63,484 nucleotides of DNA from Spirulina sp. CCY15215. Its GTDB lineage: Bacteria; Cyanobacteriota; Cyanobacteriia; Cyanobacteriales; Spirulinaceae. The first letter of the stretch is position 1, and each line of letters begins with the position of its first letter. The notes below the pieces were generated by a model. That model did not search any database and was not told the origin of the DNA. It worked only from the letters and a program-made list of their open reading frames with translations. The stretch spans positions 1 through 63,484 of the forward strand of contig NZ_JACSWA010000581.1 of assembly GCF_016888125.1 (NCBI RefSeq). The letters run 5' to 3'. A program made the translations under genes and the position numbers. This document shows, piece by piece, positions 8,657 to 18,046 of this stretch.

Positions 8657-9074
8657 AAGGGGGGCTGGGGGGGATAGAATCAATTTCAAAGTGATAAGTA
8701 GAGTCGCGTTTACCAAACCATTGATAACGATTATCGCGAATTTGTTCGTAAGTGCGATCGCCAAACCATTTCATGCCAGGAATAGCACGATAAGTATTAA
8801 CAAATAATTCTCCCATTGGCAATAAGCGGGTAATTTCTTCGGCTGCAACACTTCCTTGCCAGCATTTTTCAGGAGTGTTGCGATCGATTAAAATCATGCC
8901 CATTTCGCAATCTTGTGGGGTAATATTAAAAGATTCCAAATTCTCTCGATCCTGCATGGGAATATAATTAAATAATTGCCCGCGATCGAACTGTTCGAGG
9001 AGTTGCGTAAAGGTGACACAGAGATTGCAGTTTCCATCGTAAATAACATAATATTTAGCAATATTCTCGCTCAT
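8655..9074 (-). CDS. DCC-family thiol-disulfide oxidoreductase-like protein (DUF393)
   Basis: A 139-residue protein starting with the diagnostic YDGNCNLC motif (residues 12-19), the D-x-x-C-x-x-C signature of the DCC/DUF393 family, a predicted thioredoxin-like fold. The remaining family features, a cis-Pro-like region near QDCEMGMILID and a basic C-terminal portion, are present. Substrates are unknown. The start overlaps the end of the upstream ABC ATPase by 4 bp, so the two genes are translationally coupled. The last residues (PPSPP) and stop are encoded by the C/G-rich repeat array, so the tail is probably not original. Confidence 0.85.
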   Translation of the reverse strand: MSENIAKYYVIYDGNCNLCVTFTQLLEQFDRGQLFNYIPMQDRENLESFNITPQDCEMGMILIDRNTPEKCWQGSVAAEEITRLLPMGELFVNTYRAIPGMKWFGDRTYEQIRDNRYQWFGKRDSTYHFEIDSIPPSPP

Positions 9075-9982
9075 TTTTCCTCTTGTTTGGTTAGTTCTAG
9101 GAATAACTTTTCTAGATCGTTGCCTGTATAAAAGACTTCTTGGGGATAAATTTCACGATCGCACAAAGATTTTATCGCCAATTCGCTATCAATACCACGA
9201 AGGTCAATCGAATCGTTATTTTTGTTAATATAAGTAACATTGTCTAGTGTTTCTAAAACCTGAAAAGCAGCATCTAAATTCTTGACCTTAATGCGAATAT
9301 TCTTTTCTTCTCCTCGCATTTCTGCCATTGTCCCTTGAGCAATTAAAGCACCGTGATTTAAGACAGCAATACGATTACATACTTGTTCGATTTCATAGAG
9401 TAGATGACTGGATAAAAATACCGTTACTCCTTCCTTAGATAAAGTTTGAATAATTTGACGCATCTCCTGCATTCCTGCTGGATCCATGCCATTTGTTGGC
9501 TCATCTAAGATTAAAAGCTGAGGTTGATGTAGAATAGCCAAAGCCATCCCCAAACGCTGTTTCATTCCCGTAGAAAACTTATCGGGTTTGCGTCGGGCTA
9601 CATCAGCTAAACCCACTAATTCTAAAACAGTTTGGACGCGATTTTTAGGCAAATCCGGGTATAGAGTTGCCATTAGTTGTAAGTTTTTTCTCGCCGACAA
9701 ATGGGGAATTAAAGCGGGAATTGCTCCCACTAATGCCCCCACATGACGTAAAACTTTATTGTGATTGGGAGTAACTTTTTCTCCCAAAACTTTGACTTCG
9801 CCTCCTGTGGGACGGATCAGCCCTAAGAGCATAGCAATTGTAGTGGTTTTTCCTGCCCCATTCGGTCCTAAAAAACCAAACACATCCCCTTTACGAACCG
9901 TAATATTGACATTTTCAACGGCGGTTAATTTTCGATAATTTTTTCTAAGATTGTGAGTTTGGACAATGATATTGTTTTCCAT
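9071..9982 (-). CDS. ABC transporter ATP-binding protein (ABC-2 type export)
   Basis: A 303-residue single ATPase domain. Walker A is GPNGAGKTT, the signature is FSTGMKQR with the Met typical of ABC-2/CcmA-like exporters, Walker B is LLILDEPTNGMD, and the H-loop is LSSHLLYE. The C-terminal 80 residues form a small regulatory domain, as in natA- or drrA-like ATPases. No permease gene adjoins it; the downstream coupled gene is the DCC protein and the upstream one is a radical SAM activase. The membrane partner must therefore be elsewhere, and the substrate cannot be assigned. Confidence 0.9.
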   Translation of the reverse strand: MENNIIVQTHNLRKNYRKLTAVENVNITVRKGDVFGFLGPNGAGKTTTIAMLLGLIRPTGGEVKVLGEKVTPNHNKVLRHVGALVGAIPALIPHLSARKNLQLMATLYPDLPKNRVQTVLELVGLADVARRKPDKFSTGMKQRLGMALAILHQPQLLILDEPTNGMDPAGMQEMRQIIQTLSKEGVTVFLSSHLLYEIEQVCNRIAVLNHGALIAQGTMAEMRGEEKNIRIKVKNLDAAFQVLETLDNVTYINKNNDSIDLRGIDSELAIKSLCDREIYPQEVFYTGNDLEKLFLELTKQEEK

Positions 9983-10057
9983 GAGAAAGTAGGGAAAGTT
10001 TGCCTTTCTTACTATAATCGAGAATGGCGATCGCCTCCCTGCAATTTTCCCTCATCT

Positions 10058-10699
10058 TTATTCATCAAGCCCCATTTGCCCGCGATATCCTGTACAAATG
10101 CGTGTCCCATCCTTGAGAATGTGAATCTCCATTTGGTCGCTACCCCAAGTAATTTTATCCTGAAAAGCAGGATTAAAAATATTAACCCGTTGATTGCGAG
10201 AAGCAACAGGAGAATCTGGAGAATGAATCGCTAGAGACTCCATATAAGGACCATCGATTAAAATATCGAGTTGTTCGAGAAGTTCTTTTGCACCTAAAGG
10301 GGCAGTTTTAGATCGCAATTTTTCGAGGGTAAACCCCGTAAAAGACATCACATTTAAGCCATTTTCTCGCAATTTCCCCGCTAATTTTGCCAGCGATCGC
10401 GCTTGCCAAAAAGGTTCTCCTCCAGAAAAGGTTACACCCTCATTGTTAGGGTTGCTGAGGATTTTTTCTGCGAGGGTATCGACAGAAATTAATTGATTGA
10501 TGTCAAAAGACCAAGACTCGGGATTAAAACAGCCTTGGCATTCTTGAAAGCATCCTTGCACCCAAACCACCGCCCGAGAGCCGGGACCATTGACTTGAGA
10601 TTCATCCACACATCCCATAATATTGAGATGATTGGGGGGAATTTTTTGCAGGGCTTCGTAGGCTTCAGTAAATTTTTGGGAAAATGTTGTGTGACTCAT
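10058..10699 (-). CDS. Radical SAM protein, NrdG-like activase
   Basis: A 213-residue protein with the radical SAM cluster motif C-x3-C-x2-C in WVQGCFQECQGCFNPESW (cysteines near residues 49, 53 and 56), and the SAM-binding GGEPFWQ at about 93-99. Length and the N-terminal GPGSRAVVWVQGC fit the anaerobic ribonucleotide reductase activase (NrdG) or 4Fe-4S single-cluster family, which makes a glycyl radical on a partner enzyme. No nrdD-like gene is in the window. Cyanobacteria often carry such a stand-alone homologue, so the partner is open. It lies 75 bp upstream of the ABC gene on the same strand. Confidence 0.8.
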   Translation of the reverse strand: MSHTTFSQKFTEAYEALQKIPPNHLNIMGCVDESQVNGPGSRAVVWVQGCFQECQGCFNPESWSFDINQLISVDTLAEKILSNPNNEGVTFSGGEPFWQARSLAKLAGKLRENGLNVMSFTGFTLEKLRSKTAPLGAKELLEQLDILIDGPYMESLAIHSPDSPVASRNQRVNIFNPAFQDKITWGSDQMEIHILKDGTRICTGYRGQMGLDE

Positions 10700-10786
10700 G
10701 ACTCGCTTAAATATTTAACCCGTCATTTCAGTGAACAGTGAACGATGAACAGTACCTCTACTGCTTTTGTTTCGTTGGAGAAAATT

Positions 10787-10849
10787 ATGGTAGTCACCCT
10801 CCTCCATATAGTTGTAGCAAGTTTTGTAGCCAGTTATACCCTAGGGTAG
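10787..10849 (+). CDS. Possible 20-residue hydrophobic peptide
   Basis: In the spacer before the DUF255 gene, a GGAG (10777-10780) precedes an ATG with 6-bp spacing and a 20-codon frame, MVVTLLHIVVASFVASYTLG. It resembles a single membrane span. It matches no small photosystem or b6f subunit I know. The ribosome-binding site and hydrophobic content are the only support, and chance is possible. Confidence 0.2.
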   Translation: MVVTLLHIVVASFVASYTLG

Positions 10850-10923
10850 AAAAACTTTATATTCTTTTCCGTTCCCACTAACCTCGCGATAAACTGAACG
10901 TAACAATTCATCTTCAGATCGCC

Positions 10924-12999
10924 GTGACTAATCGCCTTTCTCAATCCGAAAGCCTCTATCTTCGCAAACACGCAGAAAATCCGATTGACTGGTGGCCGTG
11001 GTGCGAGGAAGCCCTGAATAAGGCAAAAACCGAGGATAAACCGATTTTTTTGTCTATCGGTTATTCAAGTTGTCACTGGTGTACGGTGATGGAAGGGGAA
11101 GCATTTTCTAATGAGGCGATCGCGCACTATATGAATGCCAATTTTGTCCCCATTAAGGTCGATCGCGAAGAACGTCCGGATATTGATAGTATTTATATGC
11201 AGGCGCTACAGGCCATGACAGGACAAGGAGGCTGGCCGCTTAATATTTTCTTAACACCAGGCGATCGCATTCCTTTTTATGGGGGGACGTATTTTCCGGT
11301 TGAACCCCGTTTTGGTCGTCCTGGTTTTATTGAAGTGCTACAAGGAATTCAGAATTTTTATCAGGTTGAAAAGGAGAAGTTACAAGGGGTTACACAGGAA
11401 ATGTTTGGTTTATTGCAGCGATCGACCTTACTTCCCCAAGCTCCAAAAAATATCCTCACGGATGCTCTTTTGCAAACAGGTATTGAAACCAGTTCTCAGA
11501 TTATCGATCGCAAGGATATGGGATCCCCTAGTTTTCCCATGATTCCCTATGCAGATTTAGTGGTGCAAGGAAGCCGTTTTCCTTCGCAAGAGGAGGCGAA
11601 AATAGCCGCCAAACAACGCGGAGACGATCTTGCCTCGGGCGGAATTTACGACCATGTTGCAGGAGGATTTCACCGCTATACCGTGGATGCAACTTGGACT
11701 GTACCGCATTTTGAGAAGATGCTCTACGATAATGGGCAAATTTTGGACTATTTGGCTTCGTTGTGGAATGCAGGGATGGAAGAACCTGCATACTTGCGTG
11801 CAGTGGAGGGGACGATCGCATGGTTGCAACGAGAAATGGTTTCCCCGCAAGGTTATTTTTACGCAGCGCAAGATGCAGATAGTTTCGCGACTCCTGAAGA
11901 AATTGAACCCGAGGAAGGGGCATTTTGTGTCTGGAAATATGCAGAGTTAGAACAACTCCTCGATCCTGCCGAATTGGCCGCGCTACAGGCTGACTTTACG
12001 GTTAGTTCTACGGGCAATTTTGAGGGCAATAACGTACTGCAACGCCGGAGTGCGGGTAAACTATCGGAAATGAGCGAGAAGGCACTTTCTCGGCTATTTT
12101 TGGCGCGTTATGGGGAATCCCTTGGGGCGATCGACACCTTCCCTCCCGCACGAGATAATCAAGAAGCGAAAACCAAGCAATGGAAAGGGCGCATCCCTGC
12201 GGTTACAGATACTAAAATGATTGTAGCGTGGAATAGTTTAATGATTTCAGGGCTGGCACGGGTGTATCAGGTTTTTAAAAACCCGATCGCCTGGGAATTG
12301 GCTAAAAATGCGACTCAATTCATTCTAAAGCATCAGTGGATCGAGGGACGCTTTCATCGCTTGAATTATGAGGGAAAAGCGCGAGTTTTGGCACAGTCTG
12401 AGGATTATGCACTATTTATTAAAGCCTTATTGGACTGCGATCGCGCTAGTGCGGTAATGGGGGAAACTGGGGGAATTTGGCGAGAAGAAGCGATACGAGT
12501 ACAGGAGGAGTTTGATGAGTTTCTCTGGAGTCTAGAAATGGGAGGCTATTACAATGCACCGATGGATGCCAGCGAAGATTTGTTAATTCGAGAACGCAGT
12601 TATATTGATAATGCTACCCCTGCGGCTAATGGTATCGCGGCGGCCAATTTGGTACGCTTGGGGTTATTAACAGATAATACCCATTATTTAGAGCAGGCTG
12701 AGGCAATTTTGCAAGCCTTTAGTCCTATTATGGAACAGTCTCCCCAAGCCTGTCCCAGTTTGTTTTTGGGGTTAGATTGGTATTTGCATTCTACTCTAAT
12801 TCGGACGACAGGCGATCGCGTTTCTCAATTGGCTGTACGGTATTTTCCCAAGAGTGTCTATCAGGTGGAAGAGAAAGTTCCTGAAGATGCGATCGGTTTG
12901 ATTTGTAAAGGGTTGGCTTGTTTGCCAACGGCACATAGTTGGGAGCAATTATTAACTCAAATTGAGAAATGTCATGGAATAGCGGAGATTTCTAGATGA
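10924..12999 (+). CDS. Thioredoxin-domain DUF255 protein (YyaL/SSP411 family)
   Basis: A 691-residue protein starting at GTG 10924. The N-terminal thioredoxin-like DUF255 domain has the conserved opening [19 protein letters not shown] and the CxxC motif in [11 protein letters not shown] (near residues 49-52). A domain of alpha/alpha-toroid (six-hairpin) type follows, with motifs such as [27 protein letters not shown] and a late DNATPAANG. Length fits the family. The biochemical role is unsettled, though homologues are found from bacteria to human (SPATA20). It is apparently monocistronic. Confidence 0.9.
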   Translation: MTNRLSQSESLYLRKHAENPIDWWPWCEEALNKAKTEDKPIFLSIGYSSCHWCTVMEGEAFSNEAIAHYMNANFVPIKVDREERPDIDSIYMQALQAMTGQGGWPLNIFLTPGDRIPFYGGTYFPVEPRFGRPGFIEVLQGIQNFYQVEKEKLQGVTQEMFGLLQRSTLLPQAPKNILTDALLQTGIETSSQIIDRKDMGSPSFPMIPYADLVVQGSRFPSQEEAKIAAKQRGDDLASGGIYDHVAGGFHRYTVDATWTVPHFEKMLYDNGQILDYLASLWNAGMEEPAYLRAVEGTIAWLQREMVSPQGYFYAAQDADSFATPEEIEPEEGAFCVWKYAELEQLLDPAELAALQADFTVSSTGNFEGNNVLQRRSAGKLSEMSEKALSRLFLARYGESLGAIDTFPPARDNQEAKTKQWKGRIPAVTDTKMIVAWNSLMISGLARVYQVFKNPIAWELAKNATQFILKHQWIEGRFHRLNYEGKARVLAQSEDYALFIKALLDCDRASAVMGETGGIWREEAIRVQEEFDEFLWSLEMGGYYNAPMDASEDLLIRERSYIDNATPAANGIAAANLVRLGLLTDNTHYLEQAEAILQAFSPIMEQSPQACPSLFLGLDWYLHSTLIRTTGDRVSQLAVRYFPKSVYQVEEKVPEDAIGLICKGLACLPTAHSWEQLLTQIEKCHGIAEISR

Positions 13000-13072
13000 A
13001 ATCAACGTCTAAAAAAGGAATTTGGCGATCGCGTGTTAAAATAAAACTATTGAGCAATATGCCAACTTATCC

Positions 13073-13297
13073 ATGACTTATCATAATATTATTACCATTG
13101 AACCTGATAAACGCGGCGGCAAACCTTGCGTTAGAAAAATGCGGATTACCGTTTATGATGTTTTGGGATGGTTGGCAGCAGGAATGTCTTTTGCTGAAAT
13201 TTTAGATGATTTTCCAGAATTGACAGAAGAAGATATTAAAGCCTGTTTAGAATTTGCAAGCGATCGCGAACATCGTTTAGTTGCTATGGTAAGATAA
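13073..13297 (+). CDS. DUF433 protein, antitoxin-like
   Basis: A 74-residue protein with the DUF433 core: IEPDKRGGKPCVRKMRITVYDVLGWLAAGMSFAEIL, followed by FPELTEEDIKACLEFA. DUF433 is a winged-helix-like domain, typically the antitoxin partner of a DUF5615 PIN-like toxin encoded immediately downstream. Here the next gene is convergent and unrelated, so this copy is an orphan. It may be a solitary regulator or a remnant of a pair. It lies 73 bp after the DUF255 gene on the same strand. Confidence 0.85.
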   Translation: MTYHNIITIEPDKRGGKPCVRKMRITVYDVLGWLAAGMSFAEILDDFPELTEEDIKACLEFASDREHRLVAMVR

Positions 13298-13329
13298 AAA
13301 TTGAAACTCTTGTTCGATTTTTTTATATT

Positions 13330-14526
13330 TTATCCTTCTTTTAAAAAATAATTAACTGCTGCATCTCCTAACCCTTGAGTTGCAGTAATAGCCGCAGCCG
13401 CAGAAGTTATGCTACCTGCTACAGGCAAAAACTTAAGCGCGAAATCTGCCAGTCCTATTGTTGCTGCATTTGCACTAACAGCTACCCCACTGGTTACTAA
13501 AAAATCTTTGACAGTTTCTTGAGAAAAATCACGGCCACTTAGCCAACCAATATACATTACCATGAAAGTCTGAATAGCCAAAACAGGAGCAATTGAAGTA
13601 CCAGGAATGGGATTTGTTGAGACTACACCAGCAATAACTACACAAGCACTTTGTATTGTCCTGGCAACAGTGAGTTGAGTTCCTTTTATCTGTGCCATTC
13701 TTGCTAAACTTCCCCGTCTTTCTTTGGGTGTATATTTCATCATTGTTTCAATCAACTTATCAATATTCCATCGATAGTCTTCATCAGGTAATATCAAACC
13801 AGAATTTCCTTCTTCATATTCGGCATAAGCACAAGTGGGAATAGCCTCTTTAAGACAGGACTGTAATTCTATTTTTTGTTGAATATATGTGAAAAAGCTC
13901 CGAGTGCAATCCTCAACATTTCTTCGTTTTCTTGCATCTTTGTTATTGCTTCCAGATAAATTAGCTGTCGGTGGAGCAACTTGATCGCACTGCGTTAAAA
14001 CCCCAACTATAGATAATTTCTCGTGAGCATGAATTTCTTTTATACTTCTGACAATAGATGTGCAAATGCTTAAATCTTCTTGAATGGCTGCATGAACTTC
14101 AGTGGCTTTGCAAACCAACAAAATAATATCAGGATATTCTTTTTTTATAGCATTTTTTATACTCTCCAAAGGTGTTTTTGCACTATCTGCTTGACGTGGA
14201 GCTTCTGCTTCTTGTAATCCTCTTGTGTCCAAAATACGCACTAACTCAACACCATCGTGTTCATAAGTTTTCCATTCTGCCTTACCCGTTTCTGGTCTTG
14301 TATCACTTATTGGAGCTATCTTTAATCCACAAATAGCATTGATTAAAGAAGATTTACCCGATCGAGATCGCCCAATAACCATGATGCGAGGTGGACGAAG
14401 TGCTTGCATACTAGAACGGATATTCTCAATACTTTCTTGTAAATTACTCGAAAAAGGAATTTTATCAATAAATTTTTGAAACCAGACGACAGCACTCTCG
14501 GTACGATTTAAAGCAGTTTCTTCCAT
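13330..14526 (-). CDS. P-loop GTPase with C-terminal DUF697-like membrane region
   Basis: A 398-residue GTPase. G1 is GRSRSGKSSLINAICG (near 52-67), G3 is DTRG, and G4 is TQCD in place of the usual NKxD. The N-terminal helices precede the G domain. From about residue 290 hydrophobic, Gly/Ala-rich helices follow (VVIAGVVSTNPIPGTSIAPV, MVMYIGWLSG, LADFALKFLPVAGSITSAAA), resembling the DUF697 region found on YcjF/Era-like GTPases. It probably acts at a membrane. Function is unknown. It is monocistronic and convergent with the DUF433 gene. Confidence 0.75.
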   Translation of the reverse strand: MEETALNRTESAVVWFQKFIDKIPFSSNLQESIENIRSSMQALRPPRIMVIGRSRSGKSSLINAICGLKIAPISDTRPETGKAEWKTYEHDGVELVRILDTRGLQEAEAPRQADSAKTPLESIKNAIKKEYPDIILLVCKATEVHAAIQEDLSICTSIVRSIKEIHAHEKLSIVGVLTQCDQVAPPTANLSGSNNKDARKRRNVEDCTRSFFTYIQQKIELQSCLKEAIPTCAYAEYEEGNSGLILPDEDYRWNIDKLIETMMKYTPKERRGSLARMAQIKGTQLTVARTIQSACVVIAGVVSTNPIPGTSIAPVLAIQTFMVMYIGWLSGRDFSQETVKDFLVTSGVAVSANAATIGLADFALKFLPVAGSITSAAAAITATQGLGDAAVNYFLKEG

Positions 14527-14690
14527 AATATTATGTATGCTCCTAGTATTGAAAAATTAGCGTTAGAATCCATTTAAACAGAGAACAATAGTACCTACAA
14601 ATTATGAAATCTAACAGACTCTAATGCGTGATTAAACAATATCTTACAAGAGGTACGATAGTCAAGAGATTTGCTAGGTCAATTATTAAT

Positions 14691-14788
14691 AGGATTTACG
14701 CATTAACGGGCAAGATGCCCGCACTACCATAGCAAGAGAATACAAATACAGTAGTGGGAGCGTCTCGCTCCCTAGCTGTGTAAGTCCC
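14691..14788. repeat. About 98-bp MITE-like repeat, copy 1
   Basis: The element begins AGGATTTACGCA and ends TGTGTAAGTCCC, imperfect terminal inverted repeats. Inside is GGGCAAGATGCCCGCACTACCAT, then GGGAGCGTCTCGCTCCC, itself a hairpin. Nearly the same 100 bp recurs at 29994-30093, and a more diverged version at 27838-27939. There is no coding capacity. It lies between the GTPase gene and a small antitoxin-like gene and overlaps the end of the latter. Confidence 0.75.
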
Positions 14789-14973
14789 TAATTAATTAAT
14801 CCTTCATTTTGCCAATATTTTACCAGTTCTGATCCTGTTTTTGGAGGATTTGTTAAAACTTGTCTAGCCGAGAGAAGATGCAAAATATATTCAGATAAAG
14901 ATAAATCGATCTTTTCAGCTTCAAGAGATAATTCTTGTTCTAATTCTTGAGATAATTCTAGAGTAATTGTCAT
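14788..14973 (-). CDS. Small antitoxin-like protein
   Basis: A 61-residue acidic protein, MTITLELSQELEQEL followed by a helix and LSLSEYILHLLSAR. It matches the ribbon-helix-helix or VapB-like small proteins common in cyanobacteria, where a short strand precedes two helices. It lies 20 bp downstream of xisI on the same strand, probably in one transcript, with no toxin gene after it. Its last codons abut the MITE-like repeat. Confidence 0.55.
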   Translation of the reverse strand: MTITLELSQELEQELSLEAEKIDLSLSEYILHLLSARQVLTNPPKTGSELVKYWQNEGLIN

Positions 14974-14993
14974 GATAGTAAATTGCTAATAAT

Positions 14994-15335
14994 TTAAGCT
15001 ACAGCAAACTCAGTTAGCTTACGAGTTTCCGGATCGTGGAAAGCCAACACAATATCTTCTTTCGGTACACCTTCCCTTAATAACTCAGTCGCAATACCTT
15101 CCTCAGTCCAATCCTCCTCAATATAAATTTTATCATTTTTAATGCGAATATGAACATGAGTTGATTTTAGGCGTTTATCTTCCTGCCAATCAACCGTTAA
15201 CCAAAGATAATGATCGTGAGTTTCATCAAATACCAAACAAGTTTCAGAATGATAGTCAGGTGATTGATGGACTAAGCGATCGTATTCGGTTAAAATTCTC
15301 TTGATTAACTCTCGATATTGGATGATTTTATCCAT
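14994..15335 (-). CDS. xisI: XisI-like protein
   Basis: A 113-residue protein with the XisI pattern: [18 protein letters not shown] at the start, a central [12 protein letters not shown] strand region, [23 protein letters not shown], and the conserved end [18 protein letters not shown]. XisI was named for a factor controlling excision of the fdxN element in Anabaena, but most copies are in unrelated contexts beside xisH. Here the upstream xisH is only a remnant, so this is an effectively solitary copy. A Shine-Dalgarno (CAGGAGAAAA) precedes its ATG and lies within the xisH remnant. Confidence 0.9.
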   Translation of the reverse strand: MDKIIQYRELIKRILTEYDRLVHQSPDYHSETCLVFDETHDHYLWLTVDWQEDKRLKSTHVHIRIKNDKIYIEEDWTEEGIATELLREGVPKEDIVLAFHDPETRKLTEFAVA

Positions 15336-15463
15336 GAAGTAATTTTCTCCTGTTTATTATTAAAAACAATAAAGTTAATTTGATGGCGTTTGATTACAGC
15401 TTGAATGGATTTTCTTTGAAAGAAAGTATTAAATACTGACGAGAAGATATTTTTTGTTAATTG
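15305..15463 (-). pseudogene. xisH: xisH remnant (C-terminal part only)
   Basis: On the minus strand between ruvB and xisI an open frame reads VFNTFFQRKSIQAVIKRH, then [17 protein letters not shown], and runs into the start of xisI. This matches the C-terminus of XisH (pattern: Y..FF....IQ..I....L.LIV(Y/F)....E.I..W). An in-frame stop at 15464-15466 blocks the frame upstream, and the ruvB stop lies only 14 bp farther, so the N-terminal two thirds, with the nuclease-like core, are gone. The overlap with the xisI start is the normal xisH-xisI arrangement. Confidence 0.75.
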
Positions 15464-15479
15464 TTACGTCTCAAATTTT

Positions 15480-16568
15480 TCATCTGAATGAAAATCCCAA
15501 ATGCTTATAAGCCTCTTCCGTAGCAATTCTACCCCGCGACGTGCGGTTGATAAAGCCAATTTGTAAGAGATAGGGTTCGTAAACTTCTTCAATAGTTTTA
15601 GCATCTTCTCCCGTCGCCGAGGCCACCGCTTCTAAGCCCACAGGACCGCCGCGAAATTGTTCGATAATGGCACTTAAAACGAGGCGATCGGTCCAATCTA
15701 AACCGCGTGGATCGACATTGTAGCGCTCCATTGCTTCGGCAGCTAAGTCGCGATCGATTTCCGATTTTCCCTGCACGTGAGCATAATCTCGCACGCGACG
15801 CAAGAGACGATTGGCAATGCGGGGGGTTCCGCGCGATCGCCTCGCAATTTCCTCCGCACCTTCCAAGATCAGGGACATTTGTAATAAATTGGCAGTACGT
15901 CGAACAATTTCTGTGAGTTCATCTATTTCATAAAAACGCAGTCGCTGAATGAGACCAAAGCGATCGCGTAAAGGAGAAGTTAAAGAGCCAACATTCGTCG
16001 TCGCCCCAATCAAAGTAAATTGAGGTAGGGGAATGCTACGGGTGCGTGCAGTTTGTCCTTTACCGATAGTGACATCCAAACGACTGTCCTCCATTGCAGG
16101 ATAAAGCAACTCCTCAGTCACCCGGTTAAGACGGTGAATTTCATCAATAAAAAGAACATCTCCAGGTTTGAGATTCACCAATAATCCGGTAATATCTCGG
16201 GGACGCTCTAAAGCTGGGGCGGCGGTAATCTTGCAATTAACCCCCATTTCCGATGCCAAAATTAAAGACATGGTTGTTTTCCCCAAACCAGGAGGACCAT
16301 AAAGGAGAATATGATCGAGAGTCTCCCCTCGGGATTTTGCTGCTTGAATCGAAATTTGCAAAACATCTTTAAGGTCTTTTTGACCGATATAATCCTGAAG
16401 AGAGCGGGGACGAATGCTATCCTCATTATTAGATGTTTCTTCAACCCCTGCCGTAGCGATCAGCAGATTTTCCTCAAGATCGGCGTTTTCTGCTTTCTTG
16501 CGTCGCTTTTTGCGTTTTTGGGGGTCCGGTTGCGGATTTTGCGAGTTTTCGGATCGTTTAATCGCCAT
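15480..16568 (-). CDS. ruvB: Holliday junction branch migration helicase RuvB
   Basis: A 362-residue RuvB. A charged, Lys-rich N-terminal extension of about 50 residues precedes the conserved start [11 protein letters not shown]. Walker A is [12 protein letters not shown], Walker B is [11 protein letters not shown], sensor 1 is GATTNVGSL, and the arginine-finger region is LRDRFG. The C-terminal winged helix includes [18 protein letters not shown] and [15 protein letters not shown]. RuvB forms the hexameric motor with RuvA at Holliday junctions during recombination repair. It is divergent from hisF with about 90 bp between them. Confidence 0.97.
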   Translation of the reverse strand: MAIKRSENSQNPQPDPQKRKKRRKKAENADLEENLLIATAGVEETSNNEDSIRPRSLQDYIGQKDLKDVLQISIQAAKSRGETLDHILLYGPPGLGKTTMSLILASEMGVNCKITAAPALERPRDITGLLVNLKPGDVLFIDEIHRLNRVTEELLYPAMEDSRLDVTIGKGQTARTRSIPLPQFTLIGATTNVGSLTSPLRDRFGLIQRLRFYEIDELTEIVRRTANLLQMSLILEGAEEIARRSRGTPRIANRLLRRVRDYAHVQGKSEIDRDLAAEAMERYNVDPRGLDWTDRLVLSAIIEQFRGGPVGLEAVASATGEDAKTIEEVYEPYLLQIGFINRTSRGRIATEEAYKHLGFSFR

Positions 16569-16657
16569 GATTCCTGTAAGTGCTTAACTAATAACTGGGG
16601 TTGAGGAATGCGATTCGCTCTACCTAATCGACCTGTTGATAATTGATAACTGAAAAA

Positions 16658-17428
16658 ATGCTTGCGAAAAGAATTTTACCTTGTTTAGATGTTAAAGCTG
16701 GGCGGGTCGTTAAGGGGGTTAATTTTGTCGATCTGCAAGATGCAGGAGATCCCGTCGCATTGGCACGCGCCTACAATGAAGCAGGAGCCGATGAATTAGT
16801 CTTTCTCGATATTACCGCCACCCACGAAGAGCGGGGAATTATTTTGGATGTCGTTTATCGCACGGCGGAACAGGTGTTTATTCCTTTAACCGTTGGGGGC
16901 GGTATTCATTCTTTAGAAAATATTAAACAATTATTAAGAGCCGGTGCCGATAAAATCAGCATTAATTCCGCAGCCGTAAAGAATCCAGATTTTATTAATG
17001 CAGCCAGCGATCGCTTTGGCAATCAGTGCATTGTTGTGGCGATCGATGCTAGACGCAAAAAGGATTCTCCCGACCTGGGTTGGGATGTTTACGTGCGGGG
17101 GGGTCGGGAAAATACGGGACTCGATGCGATTAAATGGGCAAAGGAAGTCGTACAACGGGGTGCAGGAGAGTTATTAGTGACCAGTATGGATGCCGATGGA
17201 ACTCAAGCTGGGTATGATTTAGCTCTCACTCGCGCGATCGCCGATGCTGTGGAAATTCCGGTCATTGCTTCTGGGGGTGCGGGGACGGTTCGCGATATTT
17301 ATGAAGCCTTTAGTGAGGGGAAAGCAGAAGCGGCATTATTGGCTTCCCTACTGCATTACGGGCAATTGACGATCGCGGAGATTAAAGAATATTTACAACA
17401 ACAGCGCGTTCCTGTCCGCAATCCGTAA
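16658..17428 (+). CDS. hisF: Imidazole glycerol phosphate synthase cyclase subunit HisF
   Basis: The frame can be extended to a TTG at 16643, but the family begins at the ATG 16658 ([20 protein letters not shown]). It is a TIM barrel of 256 residues. The catalytic Asp is in ILPCLDV and the second Asp in TSMDADGT. The phosphate-binding motifs VGGGI and ASGGAGT are intact. HisF, with HisH supplying ammonia, converts PRFAR to IGP and AICAR in histidine synthesis. No other his gene is nearby, typical of dispersed his genes in cyanobacteria. Confidence 0.97.
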   Translation: MLAKRILPCLDVKAGRVVKGVNFVDLQDAGDPVALARAYNEAGADELVFLDITATHEERGIILDVVYRTAEQVFIPLTVGGGIHSLENIKQLLRAGADKISINSAAVKNPDFINAASDRFGNQCIVVAIDARRKKDSPDLGWDVYVRGGRENTGLDAIKWAKEVVQRGAGELLVTSMDADGTQAGYDLALTRAIADAVEIPVIASGGAGTVRDIYEAFSEGKAEAALLASLLHYGQLTIAEIKEYLQQQRVPVRNP

Positions 17429-17514
17429 TATTCCCTACATTTTTTGGGGATTTTTCCTGCGTCTCTGAGAAAATTGTGTATTAGAATGGAGAAAAGTTTA
17501 CAAAATTTAAGATT

Positions 17515-17706
17515 ATGCTGATACCTATTTTAATATTTGATATTGCTCTGGTGGCATGGTCGTTACATTTGATGCAGGAGTCTTTTCAGCAGCAAGAGTT
17601 TTCCCTACTATTAGCGGGGCTTCTCGTTTCCGTGTCTGCTGGGGCTTTAATGGTCGTTTACTTTTTGATGAATCATTGTATGAGTTCTTTGTCCCAGATG
17701 GGATAG
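17515..17706 (+). CDS. Small two-span membrane protein
   Basis: A 63-residue hydrophobic protein with two predicted spans (MLIPILIFDIALVAWSLHLM and LLLAGLLVSVSAGALMVVYF) separated by a short polar loop QESFQQQEF. It lies 86 bp downstream of hisF with an AT-rich leader. No family is recognised. Size and clear membrane topology suggest it is real rather than a chance frame. Confidence 0.55.
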   Translation: MLIPILIFDIALVAWSLHLMQESFQQQEFSLLLAGLLVSVSAGALMVVYFLMNHCMSSLSQMG

Positions 17707-17752
17707 GCGATCGCCTTGATATTAAGTTAAATATTAATTTTTTGTAGAAGGG

Positions 17753-17782
17753 TTGACAAGACTCAGTTTTTTATGGCATAAT
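17753..17782 (+). promoter_or_regulatory. Sigma-70-type promoter for tRNA-Ala
   Basis: TTGACA at 17753-17758 and CATAAT at 17777-17782 are separated by 18 bp. The inferred start lies about 20 bp before the tRNA, which begins at 17810. Confidence 0.65.
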
Positions 17783-17809
17783 GATAAACGCGCTTTAAAT
17801 TAAGCTCCG

Positions 17810-17882
17810 GGGGTTATAGCTCAGTTGGTAGAGCACCTCAATGGCATTGAGGGGGTCTGCGGTTCGAATCCGCATAGCTCCA
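17810..17882 (+). tRNA. tRNA-Ala (GGC anticodon)
   Basis: A 73-nt cloverleaf folds by hand. The acceptor is GGGGTTA with TAGCTCC (two G-T wobbles), the D arm is GCTC-AGTTGGTA-GAGC, the anticodon stem is CCTCA/TGAGG with loop ATGGCAT (anticodon GGC at 17843-17845), and the T arm is TGCGG-TTCGAAT-CCGCA. The discriminator base is A. CCA is not encoded and must be added after transcription. G-T pairing at position 3-70 is the main alanine identity element, and it is present. Confidence 0.95.
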
Positions 17883-18046
17883 TTAATATTTATTGATTAT
17901 CAAATCATATATATAAACATTCCGCATTTTGCTGAGTTTTACTTAAGAGCCAAAAATTCTGAGTCTGGGGTTAGCGCGATCGCGATTCCAACGATCGGGG
18001 ATAATATCTTTTAGTCCATATCGTCTCACAGTTTTAAAAACAGTCA

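Noticed and set aside
14994-15463. Active developmental excision element control (fdxN-type xisH/xisI)
   Set aside because: There is no recombinase or element boundary, and xisH is only a fragment.
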